Origin: Reyranella sp.
GTDB taxonomy: Bacteria > Pseudomonadota > Alphaproteobacteria > Reyranellales > Reyranellaceae
Direction of reading: 5' to 3'
DNA length: 64,000 nucleotides
Assembly: GCF_004297265.1 (NCBI RefSeq)
Contig: NZ_SCUT01000056.1
Span: forward strand, 1-64,000
Part shown: one piece after another, positions 41,776 through 49,350 of the stretch
Numbering within the stretch: position 1 is the first letter of the stretch
How the letters are laid out: each line of letters begins with the position of its first letter
Position numbers and translations under genes: made by a program
Notes under the pieces: generated by a model
Databases searched by the model: none
What the model saw: only the letters and a program-made list of their open reading frames with translations
What the model was told of the DNA's origin: nothing

Positions 41776-42582
41776 ATGAAGCGCCGCGGTCTCTTCTACC
41801 TCCAGCTCGGTTTCACCCTGCTGGTCTGCGCCTTCCTGGTGGTGCCGGTGATCCTGTCGATCATGGCCGGCCTCACCGTGAACTACTTCGTCGGCATCGA
41901 GAGCGGCCTCACCCTGCGCTGGGTCATGGAAGTGTGGAACGGCTATCGCGACACGATCTTCCTCTCGATCGGGCTGTCGCTCGCCTGCCTCGCCGTGACG
42001 CTGGTGATCGGCGTGCCGGCCGCCTACGTGCTGGCCAAGCGGCAGACCGCGCTCACGCGGGCGCTGGAAGAAATGCTTGTGCTGCCGGTGGCGGTGCCGG
42101 GGCTCGCGACCGCGCTGGCGCTGATCGTGACCTATGGCAGCCTCTCGGGCTTCCGCACCTCGTGGGCCTTCATCCTGGTGGGCCACGTGCTCTTCACCCT
42201 GCCCTTCATGGTGCGCAGCGTGCTGGCGGTGCTGAGCGCCATCGACCTCAGGACGCTCGAAGAGGGCGCGGCATCGCTCGGCGCCGGCTTCTGGCCGCGC
42301 TTCCGCGACATCGTGTTGCCGAACTGCCGGCAAGGCATCCTCGCCGGCTCGCTGATGGTCGTGACCCTGTCGATGGGCGAATTCAACATGACCTGGCTGC
42401 TGCACACGCCCTTCACCAAGACGCTGCCCGTGGGCCTCGCCGATGCCTATGCCTCGCTGCGGCTCGAAGTCGGCAGTGCCTACACCCTCGTCTTCTTCCT
42501 GATGATCATGCCGCTCCTGCTGGCGCTGCAGGCTTTCGCCAAGCCGCGCCCGGCGAAGTTCGTGGCAGAGGATGCCGAATGA
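41776..42582 (+). CDS. ABC transporter permease, second of pair
   Basis: A 268-residue permease (MKRRGLFYLQLGFTLLVCAFLVVPVILSIM) with six membrane segments and the coupling loop EEGAASLGAGFWPRFRDIVLPN. It pairs with the previous permease. The start overlaps no coding sequence but is only 1 base from the upstream stop; its own stop overlaps the ATPase start (ATGA at 42579-42582), indicating coupled translation. Confidence 0.93.
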   Translation: MKRRGLFYLQLGFTLLVCAFLVVPVILSIMAGLTVNYFVGIESGLTLRWVMEVWNGYRDTIFLSIGLSLACLAVTLVIGVPAAYVLAKRQTALTRALEEMLVLPVAVPGLATALALIVTYGSLSGFRTSWAFILVGHVLFTLPFMVRSVLAVLSAIDLRTLEEGAASLGAGFWPRFRDIVLPNCRQGILAGSLMVVTLSMGEFNMTWLLHTPFTKTLPVGLADAYASLRLEVGSAYTLVFFLMIMPLLLALQAFAKPRPAKFVAEDAE

Positions 42583-43625
42583 CCGACACCGCCAAACCCG
42601 TCTCCATTTCGCTCGCGAACTGCGCCAAGACCTTCGCCGACGGCACGCGCGCGCTGGAGCCGCTCGATCTTGCCATCCATGCCGGTGAGACCGTCGTCTT
42701 CCTCGGCCCGTCGGGCTGCGGCAAGACGACGACGTTGCGCATCATCGCCGGGCTCGAGGAGCCCGATGCCGGCGGCAAGGTCCTGTTCGACGGGGTCGAC
42801 GTCACACACCTGCCGATCGAGCAGCGCAACGTCGGCATGGTTTTCCAGTCCTATGCGCTGTTCCCCAACATGACGGTGGCGGGGAACGTCGGCTATGGCC
42901 TGCGCATCCGCAAGGTGCCCGAGGCCGAGATCAAGGCGCGCGTCTCGGAGATGCTGGCGATGATGCAGATCACGCGACTCGCGGACCGCCGCATCGACCA
43001 GCTCTCGGGCGGCCAGCGCCAGCGCGTGGCGCTGGCCCGTGCCATTGCCGTGCGGCCGCGCGCCCTGCTGCTGGACGAGCCGCTGACCGCGCTGGACGCC
43101 AAGCTGCGCGACACGCTGCGCCTGGAGATCGATTCGCTGCTGCGGTCGCTCGGCATCACGGCGATCTATGTGACGCACGACCAGGCCGAGGCGATGGCGC
43201 TGGGCGACCGCATCGTCGTCATGGAACACGGCCGGGTCGCGCAGATCGGCAAGCCGCGCGAGATCTACCAGCGCCCCGCCACGCGCTTCGTCGCCGAGTT
43301 CATCGGCACGATGAACCGCCTGACCGGCTCGGTGCGCAACGGCACCTTCACCTGCAGGGCGGGCGGCGTCGCCTGGGCGCAAGCGCCGGCCGCCGCCACC
43401 GAGATCCTGTTCCGGCCCGAGGACATCCGCGTCGTCGAGAGCGGCGAGGCGACCGGGCTGAGCGGCACGGTCGCGGCCGCGTTCTTCCTGGGCGACCGTA
43501 CGCGCCTGTTCGTGGATGTGGGCGAGGCGCAGCCGCTGGTGATCGAAAGCACCGCGCGGCGCGACTTCAGCCATGGCGACCCGGTGGGGCTCGCCATCGA
43601 CCCGCGTGGCCTGCTGGTGTTGTGA
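42579..43625 (+). CDS. ABC transporter ATP-binding protein, CUT1/PotA-like with TOBE domain
   Basis: A 348-residue ATPase. Walker A is GPSGCGKTT, the Q-loop is VFQSYALFPNMTV, the signature is LSGGQRQRVALARA, and Walker B is LLLDEPLTALD. The C-terminal beta-domain (about 275-348: ILFRPEDIRVVESGE) is TOBE-like, as in UgpC, PotA and PhnT ATPases. It drives import by the neighbouring permeases. It starts 4 bases inside the preceding gene. Confidence 0.94.
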   Translation: MTDTAKPVSISLANCAKTFADGTRALEPLDLAIHAGETVVFLGPSGCGKTTTLRIIAGLEEPDAGGKVLFDGVDVTHLPIEQRNVGMVFQSYALFPNMTVAGNVGYGLRIRKVPEAEIKARVSEMLAMMQITRLADRRIDQLSGGQRQRVALARAIAVRPRALLLDEPLTALDAKLRDTLRLEIDSLLRSLGITAIYVTHDQAEAMALGDRIVVMEHGRVAQIGKPREIYQRPATRFVAEFIGTMNRLTGSVRNGTFTCRAGGVAWAQAPAAATEILFRPEDIRVVESGEATGLSGTVAAAFFLGDRTRLFVDVGEAQPLVIESTARRDFSHGDPVGLAIDPRGLLVL

Positions 43626-43635
43626 GGAGTCTGCC

Positions 43636-44454
43636 ATGCTGATCGCCCAGATCACCGACACCCATATCAAGCTACCGGGCAAGCTCGCCTACCGGAAGGT
43701 CGACACCGCGGGCATGCTGCGGCGCTGCGTGCAGGAGCTGCTGGCGCTGAGCCCGCAGCCCGACATCGTCCTGCTGACCGGCGACCTGGTCGATCTCGGA
43801 CGACCGGAAGAATACGATCACCTGAAGTCGATCCTGGCACCGATCAAACAGCGCATCATCGCCATCCCCGGCAATCACGACGAGCGCGAGGCAATGCGCG
43901 CGGCCTTCCGCGACGGCGGCTACCTGCCGGCGATGGGGAAGTTCCTCCAGTTTGCGATCGACGATTATCCGCTGCGCCTCATCGGCCTCGACACGCTGAT
44001 TCCCGGACAGGGTGGCGGCGAGCTCTGCAAGGAGCGGCTCGACTGGCTCGACCGTACGCTGGCCGACCGGACCGACGTGCCCACCCTGGTGATGATGCAT
44101 CACCCGCCCTTCGCCACCGGCATCGGCCACATGGACAAGATAGGCCTTTTGGGGCGCGAGGCCTTTGCCGACATCGTGGCGCGTCACCGCCAGGTAGAAC
44201 TCATCCTGTGCGGCCATCTCCATCGCACGATCCACGCCCAGGTTGGCGGCCGGCCCGTCCTGACCTGCCCCAGCCCCGCGCACCAGGTCGCGCTCGACAT
44301 CCATCCCGATGCCCCGAGCCGCTTCCGCATGGAGCCGCCGGGTTTCATGCTTCACTGGTGGAACGACGGCCAGCTCGTCACCCATCCCGCCGTCATCGGC
44401 GACTATGACGGCCCCTATCCGTTCTTCGACGCCGACGGCAAGCTGATCGACTAG
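43636..44454 (+). CDS. GpdQ-like metallophosphodiesterase
   Basis: A 272-residue class III calcineurin-like phosphodiesterase. The binuclear metal ligands line up with glycerophosphodiesterase GpdQ: D8 and H10 (ITDTH), D50 (LLTGDLVD), N80 (PGNHDE), H155/H156 (MMHHPP), and H194 and H196 (CGHLH). GRPEEY and the ending YDGPYPFFD also resemble GpdQ. It has no signal peptide, so it acts on substrate already imported. Its place at the end of the importer operon points to cytoplasmic hydrolysis of a phosphodiester. CpdA-type cyclic-nucleotide activity is the main alternative. It overlaps the convergent AraC gene by 4 bases. Confidence 0.88.
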   Translation: MLIAQITDTHIKLPGKLAYRKVDTAGMLRRCVQELLALSPQPDIVLLTGDLVDLGRPEEYDHLKSILAPIKQRIIAIPGNHDEREAMRAAFRDGGYLPAMGKFLQFAIDDYPLRLIGLDTLIPGQGGGELCKERLDWLDRTLADRTDVPTLVMMHHPPFATGIGHMDKIGLLGREAFADIVARHRQVELILCGHLHRTIHAQVGGRPVLTCPSPAHQVALDIHPDAPSRFRMEPPGFMLHWWNDGQLVTHPAVIGDYDGPYPFFDADGKLID

Positions 44455-45359
44455 GCAGCCTCTCGACGTGCGCGTGCGAACGCGCCGGGAGAGATACCGG
44501 TCCGGCGGCGGAAGGCCGTGCTGAAGGCGCTGGCGGATTCGTAACCGATCTCTTCGGCGAGACGATCGAGCGACTTGGAGCCGCGACCGAGCGCGTCCTG
44601 CGCGAGCGCCATTCGCCAGCGCAGGAGATACTCCATCGGCGCGCAGCCCAGCGCCTGGGTGAAACGGGCAGCAAAGGCCGAGCGCGACATGCCGGCGTGG
44701 CGCGCAAGGTCCGCGACCGTCCAGCCGCCGCGCACGTCCTGGTGCATGGCGCGCAGGGCGCCGGCCAGCGCCGGATCGCGCAGCCCCGCCAGTAAACCCG
44801 CCGGCAGCGTATCGGCCTCGACGCCCGGTCGACGCAGGCATTCGACCAGCATGACCTCGAGCAGGCGCTGCAGGATCATCTCGCGACCGGGCTGGTCGGC
44901 CTCACATTCCTCGCGCAGCAGATGGACGAGGCGCGCGAGGCGGGTCGTATCGCCTTCGGCGGCGCGGACATGGATCATGCGCGGTAGCAGACCCGTCAGC
45001 AGAGCGGCGTTGACCGGCTCGATCCGGAAGGCGCCGCCCAGCATCTGCACGTCGGGCTCACCGTCGGGATCACCATGCCGGACCGGCGCGTCCGAGGGCT
45101 CGACCCGCGTGCAGGCGACTCCGGGATGGCTGAACAGAGCGAAGGCGGGGGTTGCAGGCAGCAGCACGAAGTCGCCGCGCTCGAGCAACACCGGCTCGCC
45201 GCCGTCGAGCGCCAGCCAGCACCGGCCATCGAGGACCAGGGCAAAGCCTGGCTGTTCGTAGGCGGCGTACCGCACACCCCAGCGTCCCCGGCCGGTGATC
45301 GGCTTCGACAGGGCTGCATGGGGTCGCAACAGCCCGATGACGTCGCTGAAGGGATCCAT
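44451..45359 (-). CDS. AraC-family transcriptional regulator, cupin_6 type
   Basis: With the ATG at 45359 (MDPFSDVIGLLRPHAAL) the protein has 302 residues. The N-terminal cupin-like sensor domain (YEQPGFALVLDGRCWLALDG) is followed by a C-terminal AraC double helix-turn-helix (TVADLARHAGMSRSAFAARFTQALGCAPMEYL and LAEEIGYESASAFSTAFRRRTG). It is divergent from a short-chain dehydrogenase and likely controls it, a common pairing in this subfamily. An alternative ATG at 45383 adds eight residues. Ligand unknown. Confidence 0.9.
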   Translation of the reverse strand: MDPFSDVIGLLRPHAALSKPITGRGRWGVRYAAYEQPGFALVLDGRCWLALDGGEPVLLERGDFVLLPATPAFALFSHPGVACTRVEPSDAPVRHGDPDGEPDVQMLGGAFRIEPVNAALLTGLLPRMIHVRAAEGDTTRLARLVHLLREECEADQPGREMILQRLLEVMLVECLRRPGVEADTLPAGLLAGLRDPALAGALRAMHQDVRGGWTVADLARHAGMSRSAFAARFTQALGCAPMEYLLRWRMALAQDALGRGSKSLDRLAEEIGYESASAFSTAFRRRTGISPGAFARARREAA

Positions 45360-45387
45360 TTTGGACGATCTGTAATTAACCATGGTC

Positions 45388-45409
45388 TTCAGATTATATA
45401 TAATCTGAA
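45388..45409. promoter_or_regulatory. Perfect 22-bp palindrome with divergent -10 boxes (AraC/SDR)
   Basis: The half TTCAGATTATA is followed directly by its reverse complement TATAATCTGAA. Each strand contains TATAAT, so the palindrome carries a -10 element in both directions. On the plus strand TTAACC at 45376-45381 is 17 bases upstream. A protein bound here would switch off both the regulator and the SDR gene. Confidence 0.65.
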
Positions 45410-45454
45410 ATGGATGGCTATCCTGGGCCCGTCGAACAGCCAACGGAGCATCAC

Positions 45455-46294
45455 ATGGCCCAGACAGTTCTCATCACCGGCACTTCATCCGGCTACGGCA
45501 AGGCGATGGCCGAACTCTTCCTCGACCGCGGCTGGAACGTCCTGGCCACGATGCGGAAGCCGGATCCGGCGGTATTCGCGACCTCTTCGGCGCGGCTGAA
45601 GGTGCTTCCGCTCGACGTCACGGATGCCGGCAGCATCGACCGGGCCATCGCCGGCGGCCTCTCAGCCTTCGGCGCCATCGACGTGCTGGTGAACAATGCC
45701 GGCATCGGCCTCGCCTCGATCGTCGAAGCTACATCCGACGCAATCGTGCGCGAGATCTTCGAGACCAACACGTTCGGCGTCATCGCGACCTGTCGCGCCA
45801 TCATCCCGCACATGCGCCGGCAGGGACACGGCACCATCGTCAACGTTACGTCGAGCGTTACGCTGGGCGTCATGCCGCTGGTCGCGGTCTATGCCGCCAG
45901 CAAGTGCGCCGTCGAGGGTTTTACGGAATCGCTCTCGTACGAACTCGGCGCCTTCGACGTCAGGGCGCGTCTGGTCGAGCCCGGCTACGCGCCGACCACC
46001 AACCTCACCGCCAACGGCGGCGCGCGCATGCAGGGCCTGTTCCCGGAAGAATACGCCGCCATCACACAGTCCTGCTTCGCGAACATGGCGAACTATCCCA
46101 CGCCCTACTGCACCGAACTGGAAGTCGCCGAAGCGACCTTCGCGGCCGCGACGGCAAATGACGGCAGAATCCGTTTTCCGGCTGGCGCCGATTCGAAGCT
46201 CCTCGCCGAGCTGCGCTGGTCGACGTCGGAGGAGCACTATCTGAAGAAGATGCGGGAGATGTTCGGGCCGAAACCCGTAGGCGCCGCCGCCTAG
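45455..46294 (+). CDS. Short-chain dehydrogenase/reductase (SDR)
   Basis: A 279-residue classical SDR. The cofactor motif is TGTSSGYG (residues 8-15), followed by NNAG at 80-83. The active site is S133/S134 with Y146-x3-K150 (YAASK). It reduces or oxidises an unknown carbonyl/alcohol with NAD(P)(H). The start ATG at 45455 was chosen over the upstream 45410 ATG, which lies against the regulatory palindrome. It is divergent from the AraC gene and overlaps convergent def by 4 bases. Confidence 0.92.
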   Translation: MAQTVLITGTSSGYGKAMAELFLDRGWNVLATMRKPDPAVFATSSARLKVLPLDVTDAGSIDRAIAGGLSAFGAIDVLVNNAGIGLASIVEATSDAIVREIFETNTFGVIATCRAIIPHMRRQGHGTIVNVTSSVTLGVMPLVAVYAASKCAVEGFTESLSYELGAFDVRARLVEPGYAPTTNLTANGGARMQGLFPEEYAAITQSCFANMANYPTPYCTELEVAEATFAAATANDGRIRFPAGADSKLLAELRWSTSEEHYLKKMREMFGPKPVGAAA

Positions 46295-46863
46295 ATCGCA
46301 GGCTCCGCGTCCTTGGCCTTCGCCCTGGCGGGCCGGCCTTCGGCCGCGTCGCGTTCCTGTTCCTTCCGCGCCTTGAGGAGCTTGCGCAGGATCATGTTCC
46401 GCTTGAGGGCGGAGATGTGGTCGATGAACAGGATGCCGTCGAGATGGTCGATCTCGTGCTGGACGCAGGTCGCCAGCAGGCCGTCGCAGGCCAGTTCTTG
46501 GGTCTTGCCGTCGCGGTCGAGGTAGCGGACCGTCACCTTGGCCGGACGGACCACGTCGGAATAGTGGTCCGGTACCGAGAGGCAGCCTTCCTCGTAGGAG
46601 ACGTCCTCGTCCGAAGCCTCGACGATCTCGGGATTGGCCATGAAGAGCGGGCCGGTCTTGGTATCCTCGCGGTCGATGTCGAGCACGATGACCCGCTTCA
46701 GGACGCCGATCTGCGGCGCGGCGAGGCCGATGCCCGGCGCGTCGTACATGGTCTCCAGCATGTCATCCATGAGCTGCCGCACGCCGGCGTCGACCGTCTC
46801 GACGGGCAGGGACTTCTTTTTCAGGCGTGGATCGGGCGCCGTGAGGATGGGCAGGAGAGCCAT
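46291..46863 (-). CDS. def: Peptide deformylase
   Basis: A 190-residue metalloenzyme that removes formyl from the N-terminal Met of new proteins. The three family motifs are intact: GIGLAAPQIG (44-53), EGCLSVP (C94) and QHEIDHLDG (H136, H140, catalytic Glu between). The C-terminus is a Lys/Arg-rich extension (LLKARKEQERDAAEGRPARAKAKD). It starts at 46863, 37 bases after the argB stop in the same direction, so the two may share a message. Confidence 0.97.
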   Translation of the reverse strand: MALLPILTAPDPRLKKKSLPVETVDAGVRQLMDDMLETMYDAPGIGLAAPQIGVLKRVIVLDIDREDTKTGPLFMANPEIVEASDEDVSYEEGCLSVPDHYSDVVRPAKVTVRYLDRDGKTQELACDGLLATCVQHEIDHLDGILFIDHISALKRNMILRKLLKARKEQERDAAEGRPARAKAKDAEPAI

Positions 46864-46900
46864 TGCGCCTAAATATGCAAGGAAATCGGGCTTTTCAAGG

Positions 46901-47815
46901 TCATGCGCGGCGGACCATCGTGCCCACGCCGGCCTCGGTGAAGACCTCGAGCAGGAGCGAATGGGGCACGCGGCCATCCATGATCACGGCGGCCTCCACG
47001 CCCGAGTTCACGGCGTCGATGCAGTTCTCGACCTTGGGGATCATGCCGCCGGAGATCGTGCCGTCGGCGATCAGGGCGCGCGCCTGCTCGATCGTCATGT
47101 CGGGAATTACCTTGCCCTCCTTGTCGAGGACGCCCGGCACGTCGGTCAGGAACAGGAGGCGTTTGGCCTTCATCGCGCCGGCGATGGCGCCGGCCGAGGT
47201 GTCGGCGTTGATGTTGTAGGTCAACTCGTCGTCGACGCCGAACCCGATCGGGGCGACGACCGGGATCACATCGGCCCGGCGTAGCTGCTCCAGTACCATG
47301 ACGTTGATCTTGGCGGGCTCGCCCACCTGCTTCAGGTCGACCTTGAGCAGCTCGCCGGTCTTGGGATCGCGTATCTCGGTGACCTTCTTGGCCAGGATCA
47401 GGTTGCCGTCCTTGCCGCAGATGCCGACGGCGATGCCTCCGCATTCGTTGATGTCGGCCACGATCGCCTTGTTGATCGAGCCGGCCAGGACCATCTCGAC
47501 GATCTCCATCGTCGCGGCGTCGGTAACGCGCAGCCCGTTCACGAAATTGCTCTTGATGCCGACCCGCTCCAGCATCTTGTTGATCTGCGGGCCGCCGCCA
47601 TGGACGACAATCGGGTTCATGCCGACCTGCTTCATCAGCACCACGTCGCGGGCGACCAGGTCGCCAAGCTTCGGGTCGGTCATGGCATGGCCGCCATATT
47701 TCACGACGAAGGTGGCGTCGTTGTGCCGACGCATGTAGGGCAGCGCCTTGGAGATGGTCTCCGCCATGCGGATGAGCCGCTTCTGCTCCTTGTCGGGTTG
47801 AACCGGCTCGGCCAT
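46901..47815 (-). CDS. argB: Acetylglutamate kinase
   Basis: A 304-residue amino-acid kinase of normal length, second step of arginine synthesis (ATP-dependent phosphorylation of N-acetylglutamate). Motifs are VVKYGGHAM, VVHGGGPQI, GLRVTDAATMEIVEM, the nucleotide-binding NINADTSAGAIAGAMKA and FLTDVPGVLD. The start MAEPVQPDKEQK at 47815 was chosen; an ATG 9 bases upstream is possible. It is divergent from the 2OG oxygenase. In many Alphaproteobacteria argB lies near engB and yidC, as here. Confidence 0.97.
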   Translation of the reverse strand: MAEPVQPDKEQKRLIRMAETISKALPYMRRHNDATFVVKYGGHAMTDPKLGDLVARDVVLMKQVGMNPIVVHGGGPQINKMLERVGIKSNFVNGLRVTDAATMEIVEMVLAGSINKAIVADINECGGIAVGICGKDGNLILAKKVTEIRDPKTGELLKVDLKQVGEPAKINVMVLEQLRRADVIPVVAPIGFGVDDELTYNINADTSAGAIAGAMKAKRLLFLTDVPGVLDKEGKVIPDMTIEQARALIADGTISGGMIPKVENCIDAVNSGVEAAVIMDGRVPHSLLLEVFTEAGVGTMVRRA

Positions 47816-47931
47816 TTCCAGCATCTCCAGTTGAACGAAAGCCCTCTCCGCGCCGGGAGAGGGCCAAGGCGCATAATATATCAAGCGGGTCGCGGATAGA
47901 AGAACCGGCCCGACCGCGTCAGGATGTCCGC

Positions 47932-48618
47932 ATGGCAGCCACACACGTTTTCGATAGCGAAACCCTGGCAGATCGCGGCTTCGCGGTAGCGCGCGGCCTG
48001 ATCGGCGCCGACCAATGCCGCGCACTCGCCGCCCTGTGGCCCGAGAAGACCCTGTTCCGCAAGCACATCGTCATGCAGCGCCACGGCTACGGGCAGGGCG
48101 AGTACCAGTATTTCGCCTACGACCTGCCCGAGCCGGTCCAGCGGCTGCGCCAGGCGCTCTATCCGGCCTTGGCCGAAGTTGCGGACCGATGGAACGAGCA
48201 GCTCGGACGGCCCAGGCGCTTCCCCGCAACGCTGGATGCGTGGCTGCGCGAATGCCACGAAGTCGGCCAGAAGCGGCCGACGCCGCTGCTGCTGCGCTAC
48301 GGGCTCGGCGACTACAACTGCCTGCATCGCGATCTCTACGGCGAGATGGTCTTCCCGCTGCAGGTCGTCGTGCTGCTGAGCGCGCCGGGCCGCGACTTCA
48401 CCGGGGGCGAGTTCATGCTGGTCGAGCAGCGCCCGCGCATGCAGTCACGCGGCGAGGTCGTGCCTCTGGAACAGGGGGACGCCGCGATCTTCGCCGTGAA
48501 CGAACGGCCGGCGAAGGGCGTGCGCGGCTGGCACCGCACCGCCCTGCGCCACGGCGTCTCGAGCCTGCGCAGCGGCGAGCGCTTCACGCTGGGTCTGATC
48601 TTCCACGACGCGGCTTAA
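47932..48618 (+). CDS. Fe(II)/2-oxoglutarate oxygenase, prolyl-4-hydroxylase-like
   Basis: A 228-residue double-stranded beta-helix enzyme. The predicted iron ligands are H132-x-D134 (CLHRDLYGE) and H207 (ALRHGVSSL), with R217 (SGERFTLGL) as 2-oxoglutarate anchor. FTGGEFMLVEQRPRM is typical of the proline-hydroxylase-like family. A repair or protein-hydroxylation role is possible; no substrate can be read. It is monocistronic, divergent from argB, and followed by a short family 3 repeat. Confidence 0.85.
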   Translation: MAATHVFDSETLADRGFAVARGLIGADQCRALAALWPEKTLFRKHIVMQRHGYGQGEYQYFAYDLPEPVQRLRQALYPALAEVADRWNEQLGRPRRFPATLDAWLRECHEVGQKRPTPLLLRYGLGDYNCLHRDLYGEMVFPLQVVVLLSAPGRDFTGGEFMLVEQRPRMQSRGEVVPLEQGDAAIFAVNERPAKGVRGWHRTALRHGVSSLRSGERFTLGLIFHDAA

Positions 48619-48626
48619 ATGTAGGC

Positions 48627-48679
48627 CCGTCGTCTCTCCACTACGCCTCGCTGCCGCGAGGCTCCGGCCGAGACGACGG
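48627..48679. repeat. Short inverted repeat, family 3, copy G
   Basis: The termini CCGTCGTCTC and GAGACGACGG match those of the 40801 copy, and both elements are followed by AGTTT. The interior has GCCTCGC and GCGAGGC arms. It lies between the convergent 2OG oxygenase and engB genes, so it may serve as a bidirectional terminator. Confidence 0.7.
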
Positions 48680-48684
48680 AGTTT

Positions 48685-49350
48685 CTAAACCTGCGCGACG
48701 GCGAAGATCTCGGCGCGCAGTTCGGGAATCCCGAAGCCGGTCTCGCTGCTGGTCGGCAGGACCACGGGATGGGCGGCGCCGTGCTTGCGGGCCACGGCCT
48801 CGGCGGCCGCGACGGCGCGCGGCACATCGGCGGCGCGCAGATAGTCGGTCTTGGTGAGCAGGATCTGGTAGGAGACGGCGGCACTGTCGAGGTTGCGCAT
48901 CGTCTCGCGATCACTCTCCTTCACCCCGTGACGGCCGTCGATCAGCACGAAGATGCGCATCAGGGTCGGCCGGCCGCGCAGATAGGCCGAGGCGAGGTCC
49001 TGCCACGTCTCCTTCATCGACCGCGAGACCTTGGCGAATCCGTAACCCGGCAGGTCGACCAGCATCAGCCGGTCGGCCAGGTTGAAGAAATTGACCTGCC
49101 GCGTGTGGCCGGGATTGGCCGAGACGCGCGCGAGCGTGCGCCGGCCGGTCAGCGCATTCACCAGGCTCGACTTGCCGACGTTGGAGCGGCCGGCGAAGGC
49201 CACTTCCGGCAGCGAGATGCCGGGCAGCGATTCGACCGACGCGGCCCCCGAGACGAAGTCGCAGGGACCCGCGAACAGCTTGCGGGCCGCCTCGATCTCT
49301 TCAGGGGAGCGGCGTTCCTCCTTCGTCTCGTCGGGCGACTTGTCCGGCAT
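48685..49350 (-). CDS. engB: Ribosome biogenesis GTP-binding protein EngB/YsxC (YihA)
   Basis: A 221-residue circular TRAFAC GTPase that helps assemble the large ribosomal subunit. G1 is GRSNVGKSS, G3 is DLPGYG and G4 is TKTD, with a typical N-terminal extension of about 50 residues. It begins right at the yidC stop (1-base overlap), so it is last in the rpmH-rnpA-yidD-yidC-engB transcript. Conserved order supports the identification. Confidence 0.97.
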   Translation of the reverse strand: MPDKSPDETKEERRSPEEIEAARKLFAGPCDFVSGAASVESLPGISLPEVAFAGRSNVGKSSLVNALTGRRTLARVSANPGHTRQVNFFNLADRLMLVDLPGYGFAKVSRSMKETWQDLASAYLRGRPTLMRIFVLIDGRHGVKESDRETMRNLDSAAVSYQILLTKTDYLRAADVPRAVAAAEAVARKHGAAHPVVLPTSSETGFGIPELRAEIFAVAQV

